From positions 558,001 through 622,000 of the forward strand of contig NZ_LECW02000045.1 of the NCBI RefSeq assembly GCF_001042475.2: a stretch of DNA of 64,000 nucleotides, in the 5' to 3' direction. Below, piece after piece: positions 34,111 through 42,433 of this stretch; positions within the stretch are counted from its first letter, which is position 1; the number at the start of each line of letters is the position of its first letter. The DNA comes from Bacillus glycinifermentans (lineage in GTDB: Bacteria > Bacillota > Bacilli > Bacillales > Bacillaceae). The position numbers and the translations under genes were made by a program. A model generated the notes under the pieces. The model made no database searches and was not told the origin of the DNA. It saw nothing but the letters and a program-made list of their open reading frames with translations.

Positions 34111-35268
34111 GTGAGCATTTCCAAAATGGACTCCAAAGCCTTGGATTCAATAATTATGAAGATGTTAAAAACCGTTGACGGGAGCAAGGATGAAGTATTT
34201 CAAATCGGCGAACAGTCCCGTCAGCAATATGAAGGCTTGGTGGAAGAGCTGAAGCAGATCAAGCAGCAGGTCAACGAAGTCATCGATCTCGGAGACAAGT
34301 TGGAGGTGCATGCCCGGCATGCGAGGAACCGTCTGTCAGAGGTCAGCAGAAACTTTCATAAATTCAGTGAAACGGAAATTCGCGAAGCTTATGAAAAGGC
34401 GCACAAACTTCAAGTTGAGCTGACGATGATTCAGCAGCGCGAAAAGCAGCTGAGAGAGAAGCGCGACGATCTGGAAAGGCGTCTCCTCGGTCTTCAGGAA
34501 ATCATTGAGCGTTCCGAAGGGCTTGTCAGCCAGATAACTGTCGTTTTAAACTATTTAAACCAAGATCTGCGCCAGGTCGGCGTTTTATTGGAAGACGCGC
34601 AGGCAAAACAGGATTTCGGCTTGCGGATCATCGAAGCGCAAGAGGAAGAAAGAAAAAGGGTTTCGCGCGAAATTCATGACGGTCCGGCGCAAATGCTGGC
34701 AAACGTGATGATGAGATCTGAATTGATCGAACGGATTTTCAGGGACAAGGGGACCGAAGAAGGCTTTCAGGAAATTAAAAACCTCCGGCAAAACGTTCGC
34801 AATGCCCTTTATGAAGTCAGACGGATTATTTATGACTTAAGGCCGATGGCTTTAGACGATTTGGGCCTGATTCCGACGCTCAGAAAATACTTGAACACGA
34901 TCGAAGATTATCATGGCAAAGCGAAAATCCATTTCCATTGCATCGGGGAATCGGAAGACAGGCGGATTGCACCTCGATTTGAAGTGGCGCTTTTCCGGCT
35001 GGCTCAGGAAGCTGTCACAAATGCCCTAAAACATTCCGAATCAACCGAAATTCATGTTAAAGTAGAAGTGACGAAAGATTTTGTTACGCTGATTATAAAA
35101 GATAACGGAAACGGCTTTGATTTAAAAGAAGCGCAAAAGAAGAAAAACAAATCGTTCGGTCTGCTTGGAATGAAGGAAAGAGTCGATTTGCTTGAAGGTA
35201 CGATGACGATCGACTCGAAAATAGGTCTCGGGACATTTATTTTAATTAAAGTTCCGCTGTCATTGTAA
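34111..35268 (+). CDS. degS: DegS, cytosolic sensor histidine kinase
   Basis: Soluble HisKA_3-type kinase/phosphatase of DegU. The first 170 residues are a coiled-coil sensor region (KQQVNEVIDLGDKLEVHARHAR). The phosphoacceptor histidine is in SREIHDGPAQMLANVMM, and the ATP-binding domain has ALFRLAQEAVTNALKHS, DNGNGFD and GLLGMKERV. GTG 34111 has GGAGGG 7 nt upstream and gives 385 residues, identical in length to B. subtilis DegS; the longer frame from 34060 is not used. In B. subtilis DegSU governs degradative enzymes, motility, competence and biofilm; swrA, encoded at 61.4 kb, works with DegU~P. Confidence 0.95.
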   Translation: MSISKMDSKALDSIIMKMLKTVDGSKDEVFQIGEQSRQQYEGLVEELKQIKQQVNEVIDLGDKLEVHARHARNRLSEVSRNFHKFSETEIREAYEKAHKLQVELTMIQQREKQLREKRDDLERRLLGLQEIIERSEGLVSQITVVLNYLNQDLRQVGVLLEDAQAKQDFGLRIIEAQEEERKRVSREIHDGPAQMLANVMMRSELIERIFRDKGTEEGFQEIKNLRQNVRNALYEVRRIIYDLRPMALDDLGLIPTLRKYLNTIEDYHGKAKIHFHCIGESEDRRIAPRFEVALFRLAQEAVTNALKHSESTEIHVKVEVTKDFVTLIIKDNGNGFDLKEAQKKKNKSFGLLGMKERVDLLEGTMTIDSKIGLGTFILIKVPLSL

Positions 35269-35350
35269 AGATAATTGTAAAATAGAGACAAAAGACATAT
35301 TGACCATAAAAGCGCTGTGTAGAACAATGAAAAATGGGGAGGCGTAGCTT

Positions 35351-36040
35351 GTGACTAAAGTAAATATTGTAATTATTGATGACCACCAGTTATTCCGTGA
35401 AGGAGTAAAACGGATTTTGGATTTCGAACCTACCTTTGAGGTAGTGGCTGAAGGAGACGACGGTGACGAAGCGGCTCGCATTGTCGAGCACTATCATCCG
35501 GATGTAGTCATCATGGATATCAATATGCCGAATGTAAACGGAGTTGAAGCGACAAAACAACTTGTCGATATGTATCCGGAATCAAAGGTCATAATTTTAT
35601 CGATCCATGATGATGAAAACTATGTGACACATGCGTTAAAAACCGGAGCACGCGGCTATCTGCTTAAAGAGATGGATGCCGATACACTGATTGAAGCCGT
35701 TAAGGTAGTGGCTGAAGGCGGTTCTTACCTTCATCCTAAGGTTACGCACAATCTTGTTAACGAATTTCGCCGTCTGGCAACAAGCGGCGTGTCATCTCAC
35801 GCTCAGCACGAAGTGTATCCAGAAATCCGCAGACCTTTGCACATTCTCACAAGGCGGGAATGCGAAGTATTGCAAATGCTCGCGGACGGAAAAAGCAACC
35901 GCGGCATAGGAGAATCTTTATTTATCAGTGAAAAAACGGTTAAAAACCACGTCAGCAACATCCTGCAGAAAATGAACGTAAACGACAGAACACAAGCAGT
36001 CGTTGTGGCCATCAAAAATGGCTGGGTAGAAATGAGATAA
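35351..36040 (+). CDS. degU: DegU, NarL-type response regulator
   Basis: 229 residues. Receiver domain with acidic D10/D11, phosphorylation site D56 ([10 protein letters not shown]) and K in LLKEMD; C-terminal LuxR-type HTH ([35 protein letters not shown]). H12 is present, so this is not the hyperactive H12L form known as degU32. It starts at GTG 35351 with GGGGAGG upstream, 82 nt after degS. Activates comK and aprE and, with SwrA, the fla/che operon in B. subtilis. Confidence 0.96.
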   Translation: MTKVNIVIIDDHQLFREGVKRILDFEPTFEVVAEGDDGDEAARIVEHYHPDVVIMDINMPNVNGVEATKQLVDMYPESKVIILSIHDDENYVTHALKTGARGYLLKEMDADTLIEAVKVVAEGGSYLHPKVTHNLVNEFRRLATSGVSSHAQHEVYPEIRRPLHILTRRECEVLQMLADGKSNRGIGESLFISEKTVKNHVSNILQKMNVNDRTQAVVVAIKNGWVEMR

Positions 36041-36045
36041 AAGTG

Positions 36046-36078
36046 GACTTGCCATCGGCAGGTCTTTTCTTTTTTTTC
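36046..36078 (+). terminator. Terminator of degSU
   Basis: GACTTGCC-atc-GGCAGGTC followed by a long T-rich tract. Confidence 0.92.
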
Positions 36079-36161
36079 GAAAATCAAATTTTATAATGAA
36101 AAACAACTGTTTTTCTTTTAAAATAGGAAACAAAGTATCTTTCATAAGGAAGGTTTATTTT

Positions 36162-37004
36162 ATGAGAACAGCAGTTGTAACTGACAGTACAGCCTACATA
36201 CCGAAAGAACTGCGGGATAACCACAATATACACATGATACCGCTCAACGTGATTTTCGGAGAGGCTTCATACAAGGAAGAGGACGACATGAGCTGGAAGG
36301 ATTATTACAAAGAAGTAAAAGCTCATGAAGATCTCCCGACGACATCCCAGCCGGCCTACGGCGAATTGATCGCACTGTATGAAAAGCTTGGCGAAACATA
36401 TGATGCGATCATCAGCATCCATCTTTCCAGCGGAATCAGCGGCACGTACAACAGCGCCGTGTCGGCGGATGGAATGCTGGAAAACGTCAAAGTGTATCCG
36501 TTTGATTCGGAAATCAGCTGCATGGCTCAAGGTTTTTATGCGATCGAAGCGGCTGAGATGGCGGAAAAAGGAGCAGCGCCTGAAGAAATCCTCAGTCATT
36601 TGGATCATATGAAAACCTCGATGAGGGCTTACTTCATGGTTGACGACCTTTCCCATCTGCAAAGAGGGGGCAGGCTGAGCGGAGCCCAGGCCTTTATCGG
36701 AAGCCTTTTAAAAGTGAAGCCGATTTTACACTTTGAGAATAAGCTGATCGTTCCATTTGAAAAAATCCGGACGAGAAAAAAAGCCTTAAACCGCCTGTTT
36801 GAACTCTTTGATGAGGATGCCGGAACAGGCAAGCCGATGAGGGCGGTCGTCATCCATGCGAACCGCGAAGAAGAAGCCGATCAGATCATTGAAGATCTGT
36901 CGCAAAAATATCAGCACGTCGAATTTTACAAAAGCTATTTTGGCCCTGTGGTCGGCACGCATCTCGGCGAGGGGGCAATGGGCATTGCCTGGTATATAGT
37001 ATAA
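36162..37004 (+). CDS. fakBA: DegV family fatty-acid-binding protein (FakB type)
   Basis: 280-residue EDD-fold protein that presents a fatty acid to the kinase FakA for phosphorylation, allowing exogenous fatty acids into phospholipids. Motifs: VTDSTAYIP, PTTSQPAYGE, HLSSGISGTYNSA and the lipid-pocket region HLQRGGRLSGAQAFIGSLLKV. ATG 36162 follows AAGGAAGG at 8 nt; the upstream frame to 36096 overlaps the degU terminator zone. Formerly called degV/yviA in B. subtilis. Monocistronic between two terminators. Confidence 0.92.
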   Translation: MRTAVVTDSTAYIPKELRDNHNIHMIPLNVIFGEASYKEEDDMSWKDYYKEVKAHEDLPTTSQPAYGELIALYEKLGETYDAIISIHLSSGISGTYNSAVSADGMLENVKVYPFDSEISCMAQGFYAIEAAEMAEKGAAPEEILSHLDHMKTSMRAYFMVDDLSHLQRGGRLSGAQAFIGSLLKVKPILHFENKLIVPFEKIRTRKKALNRLFELFDEDAGTGKPMRAVVIHANREEEADQIIEDLSQKYQHVEFYKSYFGPVVGTHLGEGAMGIAWYIV

Positions 37005-37010
37005 ACGCCA

Positions 37011-37039
37011 ATCTCCGTTTGACAAAACGGAGATTTTTT
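37011..37039 (+). terminator. Terminator of fakBA
   Basis: ATCTCCGTTT-gaca-AAACGGAGAT, a perfect 10-bp stem, followed by T6. Confidence 0.95.
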
Positions 37040-37083
37040 GATTTTCCAAGGTAAAAACCCCGCTATTTTTCGATTTTTCCAGT

Positions 37084-37112
37084 TTTACAAAAAAACGGGC
37101 ATGCAAGATACT
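37084..37112 (+). promoter_or_regulatory. Candidate comF promoter
   Basis: TTTACA (37084-37089), 17-bp spacer, GATACT (37107-37112). Just upstream lie alternating A and T tracts (AAAAA, TTTTT, TTTTT at 37053-37078), as expected near a ComK site, but I do not see exact paired AAAA-N5-TTTT boxes. Confidence 0.45.
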
Positions 37113-37122
37113 AAATGGTAGA

Positions 37123-38532
37123 TTGGAGGTGATCGTTATCGCCGGAAAGCAGCCCCCATCTGAATACTCCCGCAATTTACAGTCATTGCTTGAATCCCGC
37201 CACCTTCTCAAAAGTGAACTTCCCTTTCCCGATGATGTAATTGAATGGCATATCCAAAAAGGCTTGATCAAAGCTGAAAAACCGATTGAAGAAACGACAA
37301 AAGGCTTTGTCTGCAAACGGTGCGGCCAGGATCAGCAGGTGCTTTTCGCCCGGTATCCTTGTTATGCATGCAATAAACAATGTGTCTACTGCCGTTCGTG
37401 CGTAATGATGGGCAGAGTAAGCGAATGTACGCCACTATTGACTTGGAAAGGCGGTGATCAGTCTAAATGGCCGCCTGTCCAGATGGTTTGGGAGGGAATT
37501 CTTTCGGCGGGCCAGGAGAAAGCGGCAAGATCGATTATTGAAGCGATTCGAAAAAAAGAAGAGCTTTTAATTTGGGCGGTTTGCGGGTCAGGCAAAACGG
37601 AAATTTTGTTTCAAGGAATCGAATTTGCTTTAAACCATGGCTTGAGAGTATGCATAGCCACTCCGAGAACGGATGTGGTGCTGGAGCTTGCCCCGCGCGT
37701 AAAGAAAGCTTTTGAAGGCGCAGAAATCGCCGCTTTATACGGGGGAAGTCCCGATAGAGGGATGCTTTCCCCTCTTATGATATCGACCACCCATCAGCTT
37801 TTCCGCTATAAAGAAGCGTTCGATGTGATGATCGTTGATGAGGTTGATGCGTTCCCGTACAGTTATGATCAAACATTGCAGTACGCCGTAGAAAAAGCAG
37901 GGAAGCGGCAAAGCGCCCGCATTTATTTAACAGCCACTCCTTCCCGGGAAATGAAAAAACGAGCTGAAAGCGGGCGGCTCAAGGCCGCTCACATCCCGGC
38001 CCGGTATCATCGGAAGCCATTGCCTGAACCGTCATTTACGTGGTGCGGAAACTGGAAAAAGAGTCTCAAACGCCACATCATTCCTTTAGCCGTCAAAAGA
38101 TGGCTTTTCAAACATAAAGAACAAAAACAGCCGGTCTTTTTATTTGTTCCGTCTATTCCGGCTCTCAAATCTGTGGTTCCCCTGTTAAAGAAGGAACACT
38201 TTCAATCCGAAGGCGTTTATGCCGATGATCCGGATAGAAATGAAAAGGTAAAGCGGTTTAGGGATGGGACGCTTGATATCCTCGTCACGACGACCATTTT
38301 GGAAAGAGGCGTAACGGTCAAAAAAGCACAAGTCGGAGTGCTGGGCGCTGAATCGGCCGTTTTTGACGAAAGCGCCCTGGTCCAAATATCGGGTAGAGCC
38401 GGGAGGCACCCGCAATATACAACAGGTGACGTCCGTTTTTTTCACTTCGGCAAGACGGCGAACATGGTCGCAGCCCGCCGTCATATTCGCCGAATGAATA
38501 AAATGGCTTTACTGGAAAATTTGGTTGACTAG
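37123..38532 (+). CDS. comFA: ComFA, DNA-uptake helicase/translocase
   Basis: Membrane-associated DEAD-box ATPase needed to bring transforming DNA into the cytoplasm. N-terminal four-cysteine zinc module (CKRCGQ...CYACNKQCVYCRSC), Walker A VCGSGKT, Walker B VDEVDAFP, motif III LTATPSRE, and a helicase C domain with TTTILERGVTV and QISGRAGRHP. The start is unusual. A near-perfect ribosome site, GGAGGTGAT, occupies 37125-37133, yet no ATG, GTG or TTG follows at usable distance. TTG 37123 and GTG 37129 overlap the site, whereas ATC at 37138 is spaced ideally and fits the N-terminal length of B. subtilis ComFA. The coordinate given is the outer limit. Confidence 0.93.
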   Translation: MEVIVIAGKQPPSEYSRNLQSLLESRHLLKSELPFPDDVIEWHIQKGLIKAEKPIEETTKGFVCKRCGQDQQVLFARYPCYACNKQCVYCRSCVMMGRVSECTPLLTWKGGDQSKWPPVQMVWEGILSAGQEKAARSIIEAIRKKEELLIWAVCGSGKTEILFQGIEFALNHGLRVCIATPRTDVVLELAPRVKKAFEGAEIAALYGGSPDRGMLSPLMISTTHQLFRYKEAFDVMIVDEVDAFPYSYDQTLQYAVEKAGKRQSARIYLTATPSREMKKRAESGRLKAAHIPARYHRKPLPEPSFTWCGNWKKSLKRHIIPLAVKRWLFKHKEQKQPVFLFVPSIPALKSVVPLLKKEHFQSEGVYADDPDRNEKVKRFRDGTLDILVTTTILERGVTVKKAQVGVLGAESAVFDESALVQISGRAGRHPQYTTGDVRFFHFGKTANMVAARRHIRRMNKMALLENLVD

Positions 38533-38587
38533 TCCGATAATCATGGTACAGTATACTCATAAGATGTGTATAAGGAGCGGTGCCTGA

Positions 38588-38872
38588 ATGTTAGTCAATG
38601 CAAAAGAATCTGTTTTGGAAGAATTGTTTGATCAATATATTGATCAGCTCCACATGAGCTGCTTGTGTCAAAGGTGCAGAGAAGATGTGCTCGCACTAGC
38701 CTTGAATGCGGTCAAACCGCAATATGTCACAGATCGTACGAAACTGGCATACATAAAGGCAGAGCTCGTAGACAAACAAAAAAATACATCGATGCTTGTC
38801 ACTCTCGCAGAAGCGGCAAGAATAGTTAATGAAAATCCGCATTGCGAATACAGAAAGAAAGGAAGGGTGTAA
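38588..38872 (+). CDS. comFB: ComFB, late competence protein
   Basis: 94-residue protein of the ComFB family with four cysteines (MSCLCQRCRED region), a pattern that could bind metal. Encoded between comFA and comFC; in B. subtilis it is dispensable for transformation, and cyanobacterial relatives bind cyclic dinucleotides. ATG 38588 is preceded by AAGGAGCGG. Its last codons overlap the longest possible comFC frame. Confidence 0.9.
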   Translation: MLVNAKESVLEELFDQYIDQLHMSCLCQRCREDVLALALNAVKPQYVTDRTKLAYIKAELVDKQKNTSMLVTLAEAARIVNENPHCEYRKKGRV

Positions 38873-39563
38873 GCTGCTTTGTTTAATTTGTGAAGCTCCT
38901 CTTTCACATTCTCTTTCATGGGAGACTTTTTTCTTTACTCATGACGAGGAAAAAATATGCGGAGAATGTAAGGAGGGCTTTATCAAAATAAAAGGGACCG
39001 TTTGCCGTAAATGCGGGCGTCTTCAAGACGGCGAAAAGCTGTGCACCGACTGTCTAAAATGGGAAGCAAATCCGAAAACCCGAGGCCTCCTTGAACAAAA
39101 CCGCTCTGTATATCTTTACAATCCCTTCATGAAAGAAGTGCTCGCCCGTTTTAAGTTTAGAGGCGACGCTGAAATCGTCCACGCTTTTGCCCCTTCTTTT
39201 GTCCGCACCTTTCAAGCGTGCTGCCGGCATACAGATGCCGCTATTGTCCCGATGCCTCTCAGCGAAGAACGCAAAAAGGAAAGAGGCTTTAATCAGGCGG
39301 AAAGGCTTGCTTCCTTATTAAAAAGGCCTGTCATACATCCGTTGATTAGAACCGAAAATGAGAAACAGTCAAAAAAAAGCAGGGCAGAGCGCCTTAAACA
39401 AAAAAACGTTTTTAAAACGGACAAGGGTTCTGTAAAAGGCATGAAAATTCTTCTGATTGATGACCTGTATACGACAGGGGCCACCGTTCATCAAGCTGCC
39501 CAATGTCTGAAAGCGGACGGAGAAGCAGATTCGGTATCATCTTTCACTTTGATTCGAAGCTAA
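38829..39563 (+). CDS. comFC: ComFC, phosphoribosyltransferase-like competence protein
   Basis: Cytosolic protein required for transformation. N-terminal zinc-finger cysteines (CLICEAP, CGECKEG, CRKCGR, CTDCLKWE), then a PRTase domain with MPLSEERKKERGFNQAERLA and the PRPP loop LLIDDLYTTGAT. The only canonical start, ATG 38829, overlaps comFB by 44 nt and has no ribosome site. In the same frame CTG at 38874 lies 1 nt after the comFB stop and just behind GGAAGGGTG. Initiation there would begin M-LCLIC, matching my memory of the B. subtilis N-terminus (MICLLC). I think CTG is the real start, coupled to comFB. Confidence 0.92.
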   Translation: MKIRIANTERKEGCKLLCLICEAPLSHSLSWETFFFTHDEEKICGECKEGFIKIKGTVCRKCGRLQDGEKLCTDCLKWEANPKTRGLLEQNRSVYLYNPFMKEVLARFKFRGDAEIVHAFAPSFVRTFQACCRHTDAAIVPMPLSEERKKERGFNQAERLASLLKRPVIHPLIRTENEKQSKKSRAERLKQKNVFKTDKGSVKGMKILLIDDLYTTGATVHQAAQCLKADGEADSVSSFTLIRS

Positions 39564-39587
39564 ATCATTTATTTTCCCTGCCGATAT
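39561..39587 (+). promoter_or_regulatory. Sigma-D promoter of the yvyF-flgM operon
   Basis: TAAA (39561-39564), exactly 15 bp, GCCGATAT (39580-39587): a perfect sigma-D consensus. The -35 includes the stop codon of comFC. Confidence 0.92.
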
Positions 39588-39619
39588 AAATGATAGAATT
39601 TAAGGTAGGAGTCAAAATT

Positions 39620-40039
39620 ATGAACCAATTGGCGAATTGTCCAAAGTGCAACGCATTGTTTATGAAAAACAGCTTTCAAACCATATGTAACTCTTGTCTG
39701 AAAGAAGAAGAACGTTCATTTGAGACAGTATACAAATTCCTGAAAAAGCAGGAAAACCGGCAGGCTACGATGATTGAAATCGTGGAAAAAACGGGAGTAG
39801 AGGAAGAGCTCATTCTGAAATTTATCAGACAGAAGCGAATCCACATCTCTAATTTTCCGAACCTGGGCTACCCGTGCGACAGATGCGGAACGATGATTCG
39901 GGAAGGCCGGTACTGTGCCGCCTGTGAACAAGACATAGAATCGCAGATGAGCCAATTAGACCAGCTGGAGCAGCTCGAAAAAGAAAAGCAGAATAGTTCC
40001 AAAGGCACATACTATACCATTCAGCCTAAAAACAACTGA
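39620..40039 (+). CDS. yvyF: YvyF, flagellar operon protein
   Basis: 139-residue cytosolic protein (TIGR03826-type). N-terminal zinc-ribbon-like cysteines (CPKCNALF, CNSCLKEEE), a winged-helix-like middle (TMIEIVEKTGVEEELILKFIRQKRI) and a second CxxC pair (CDRCG, CAACEQD), then a Gln/Glu-rich tail. Function not established; the arrangement suggests a DNA- or RNA-binding regulator. The ATG at 39620 has GTAGGAG upstream and gives the B. subtilis length. First gene after the sigma-D promoter. Confidence 0.88.
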   Translation: MNQLANCPKCNALFMKNSFQTICNSCLKEEERSFETVYKFLKKQENRQATMIEIVEKTGVEEELILKFIRQKRIHISNFPNLGYPCDRCGTMIREGRYCAACEQDIESQMSQLDQLEQLEKEKQNSSKGTYYTIQPKNN

Positions 40040-40044
40040 TTCCC

Positions 40045-40071
40045 TAAACTAACTCGAAGCTCAGACGATAA
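40045..40071 (+). promoter_or_regulatory. Second sigma-D promoter, directly before flgM
   Basis: TAAA (40045-40048), 15 bp, GACGATAA (40064-40071; 6 of 8 match). Gives flgM its own feedback promoter in addition to that of yvyF. Confidence 0.75.
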
Positions 40072-40118
40072 AATGAGTATGATCATAGACGACTATGACG
40101 GAAAGTGAGAGGAATCCC

Positions 40119-40385
40119 ATGAAGATCAACCAATACGGAACACAATCTGTTAATCCTTACCATAAATCTTTTGATAAACAAGCAACGCCTTCTCAAACAA
40201 ATGCTCAGCAGGAGGATAAAGTTGAAATTTCGGCAAAAGCCAAAGAGCTGCAAAAAGGACCTGATTTAATGATGGAACGCCAGGAAAAAATCGCGCGGCT
40301 AAAAGCGGCAGTCGAAAATGGCACATACCAAATCGACCGTGCGGGAATAGCCGAAAAAATGGTTAATTTCTATAAACAGCAATAA
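40119..40385 (+). CDS. flgM: FlgM, anti-sigma-D factor
   Basis: 88-residue anti-sigma factor that holds sigma D inactive until the hook-basal body is finished. Disordered N-terminus ([18 protein letters not shown]), then [10 protein letters not shown] and the C-terminal helices [27 protein letters not shown] that contact sigma. ATG 40119 with GAGAGGA upstream. Under sigma-D control itself, so it forms a negative feedback loop. Confidence 0.95.
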   Translation: MKINQYGTQSVNPYHKSFDKQATPSQTNAQQEDKVEISAKAKELQKGPDLMMERQEKIARLKAAVENGTYQIDRAGIAEKMVNFYKQQ

Positions 40386-40406
40386 TGTAAGGAGGAAGAC
40401 GAATCG

Positions 40407-40883
40407 GTGAAACGGGTGATACAAGAGCTTGAACGCCTTTGTGTTCTGCATGAACATCTGCTGACGCTGTCCGAACGAAAAACGGAGGCGCTGAAGAAGA
40501 ACGAAATAAAAGAACTTTCTGAGATTTTGACAAAAGAACAAAAATACGTGCAGGCGATCGAACAAACCGAAGAGGCACGGATTGAAGCAACAAAAGAATG
40601 CCTCGGCAAGGCGGACACCACGATCAGCACATGCATCAGCGAGGCTGAAGGCAGCGACAAAACGGCGTTGGAGCAGCTGTTTGAAAGGATGTCACAGCTC
40701 GTCACCCGTTTAAAAGATGTGAACCATTTGAATAAACAGCTGACCATTCAGTCGCTTCAATTCATAACGCTCACATTGGACATGCTTCTTCCGAAAGAAG
40801 GAAACGCAAACTACGGAAAACCGCAGGAGCCGAGTCAATCCAGAGGCTCAAGCAGGCTGTCCCTATTTGATTCAAAGGCTTAG
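40407..40883 (+). CDS. flgN: FlgN, export chaperone for FlgK and FlgL
   Basis: 158-residue helical protein (formerly YvyG) predicted to bind the C-termini of the hook-filament junction proteins encoded just downstream. It is largely coiled coil (LCVLHEHLLTLSERKTEALKKNEIKELSEI). Starts at GTG 40407 with AAGGAGGAAG upstream. Confidence 0.9.
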   Translation: MKRVIQELERLCVLHEHLLTLSERKTEALKKNEIKELSEILTKEQKYVQAIEQTEEARIEATKECLGKADTTISTCISEAEGSDKTALEQLFERMSQLVTRLKDVNHLNKQLTIQSLQFITLTLDMLLPKEGNANYGKPQEPSQSRGSSRLSLFDSKA

Positions 40884-40900
40884 AACGGAGGGAAAGAAAG

Positions 40901-42424
40901 ATGACGATACCAACTTTTATGGGACTTGAAACCGCAAGACGAGGGCTGGCCGCCCAGCAGGCGGCTTTAAGCGTAACATCAAACAACATTTCAAACGCCA
41001 ATACCGAAGGATACACAAGGCAGCGAGTCGCTTTTCAAGAGACTACTCCTTATCCGGTAGTATCAAGAAACGCTGTCGGACTTGCCGGACAAATGGGGAC
41101 AGGCGTTGAAGTCGGCGCGGTCGAAAGGGTCAGAGACAGTTTTCTCGACTACCAATATCGGACGCAAAACACGAACTACGGCTATTACGATTCGAAGGCC
41201 GGCGCTTTAGCGCAAATGGAAAACATCATGAACGAATTAAAAGACAGCGGCTTAAACAACGTGCTCAACTCTTTTTGGAAATCGATCCAGGAATTGACGA
41301 GCAATGCGAACGAGTCGAGCGCGCGTTCAGTCGTTGCTCAAAAGGGCCAGGCTGTGGCAGATACGTTTAACGAATTATACAATTCGCTGACAACCGTTCA
41401 AAAGGACCTGGGGGATCAGATCGAACAAAGCACGATCACCATTAATTCGCTCCTTTCCCAGCTGAACAGCCTGAACGAGCAAATCGCCAATGTCGAACCG
41501 AACGGCTATCTTCCGAATGATTTGTACGATAAGCGGGATCTGCTGCTTGATCAGCTTTCTTCAATGGCCAATATCAAAGTCAGCTACAATAAATCGGGCG
41601 GCAATTCGCTTGCGACCGCAGAGGGAACCGTTTCCGTCGACATCATCGGCAGTGACGGCCGGTCTCTCGGCAAGGTTCTTGACGGAACAACCTTCACAAC
41701 CAAGGAAGTGAAAGTCAATTATGACGATGGCACAGGCCTGGTGACAAGCGTATCAATCGGCGGAACGGACATTAATGCAGACGCTTTTACAAGCAAAGGA
41801 TCGCTTTTAGGTTTAATTGAATCTTTCGGCTACATGTCCGGCGGCGAAGAAAAAGGGACTTATCCTGAAATGCTCGCGAATCTGGATGAAATGGCGCTGG
41901 CGCTTGCAAAGGCGTTCAATGAAGTCCATCAAAACGGAGTCACATCTTCCGGTCAACCGGGCGGCCTTTTCTTTGAATTTACCGGGGGCGAGGCCGAGCC
42001 TGCAAAAGGTGCGGCAGCGAAAATAAAAGTAGCCGATAATATCATGAATTCCAATGGCCAAAATATTGCCTCATCGCTCAACGGAGAAACGAGCGACAAC
42101 TCAAACGCGACAAATCTGGCAGCGGTTTTCACGAAAAAAATCGACATCGGCGGAAAGTCGACAACCGTTTTGGATTACTATGCGGGCATTATCGGTGAAA
42201 TGGGCGTGAAAGCCCAGGAAGCGAACAGGCTTCTTTCCAATTCGGAGACGCAGCTCAATTCAGCAGAATTGAACCGGCAGTCGACGAGCGCCGTTTCGTT
42301 AGACGAAGAAATGTCAAACATGATTCAATTCCAGCATGCTTATAATGCTGCGGCAAGAATGATCACAGTGCAGGACGAAATCCTTGATAAGATCATTAAC
42401 GGCATGGGTGTCGTAGGAAGGTAG
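40901..42424 (+). CDS. flgK: FlgK, hook-filament junction protein 1
   Basis: 507-residue structural protein secreted by the flagellar export apparatus. N-terminal rod/hook domain (FMGLETARRGLAAQQAALSVTSNNISNANTEGYTRQ), variable middle, and C-terminal coiled coil (LDEEMSNMIQFQHAYNAAARMITVQDEILDKIINGMG). GGAGGGAAAGAAAG precedes ATG 40901. Confidence 0.95.
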   Translation: MTIPTFMGLETARRGLAAQQAALSVTSNNISNANTEGYTRQRVAFQETTPYPVVSRNAVGLAGQMGTGVEVGAVERVRDSFLDYQYRTQNTNYGYYDSKAGALAQMENIMNELKDSGLNNVLNSFWKSIQELTSNANESSARSVVAQKGQAVADTFNELYNSLTTVQKDLGDQIEQSTITINSLLSQLNSLNEQIANVEPNGYLPNDLYDKRDLLLDQLSSMANIKVSYNKSGGNSLATAEGTVSVDIIGSDGRSLGKVLDGTTFTTKEVKVNYDDGTGLVTSVSIGGTDINADAFTSKGSLLGLIESFGYMSGGEEKGTYPEMLANLDEMALALAKAFNEVHQNGVTSSGQPGGLFFEFTGGEAEPAKGAAAKIKVADNIMNSNGQNIASSLNGETSDNSNATNLAAVFTKKIDIGGKSTTVLDYYAGIIGEMGVKAQEANRLLSNSETQLNSAELNRQSTSAVSLDEEMSNMIQFQHAYNAAARMITVQDEILDKIINGMGVVGR

Positions 42425-42433
42425 GGATAAATG

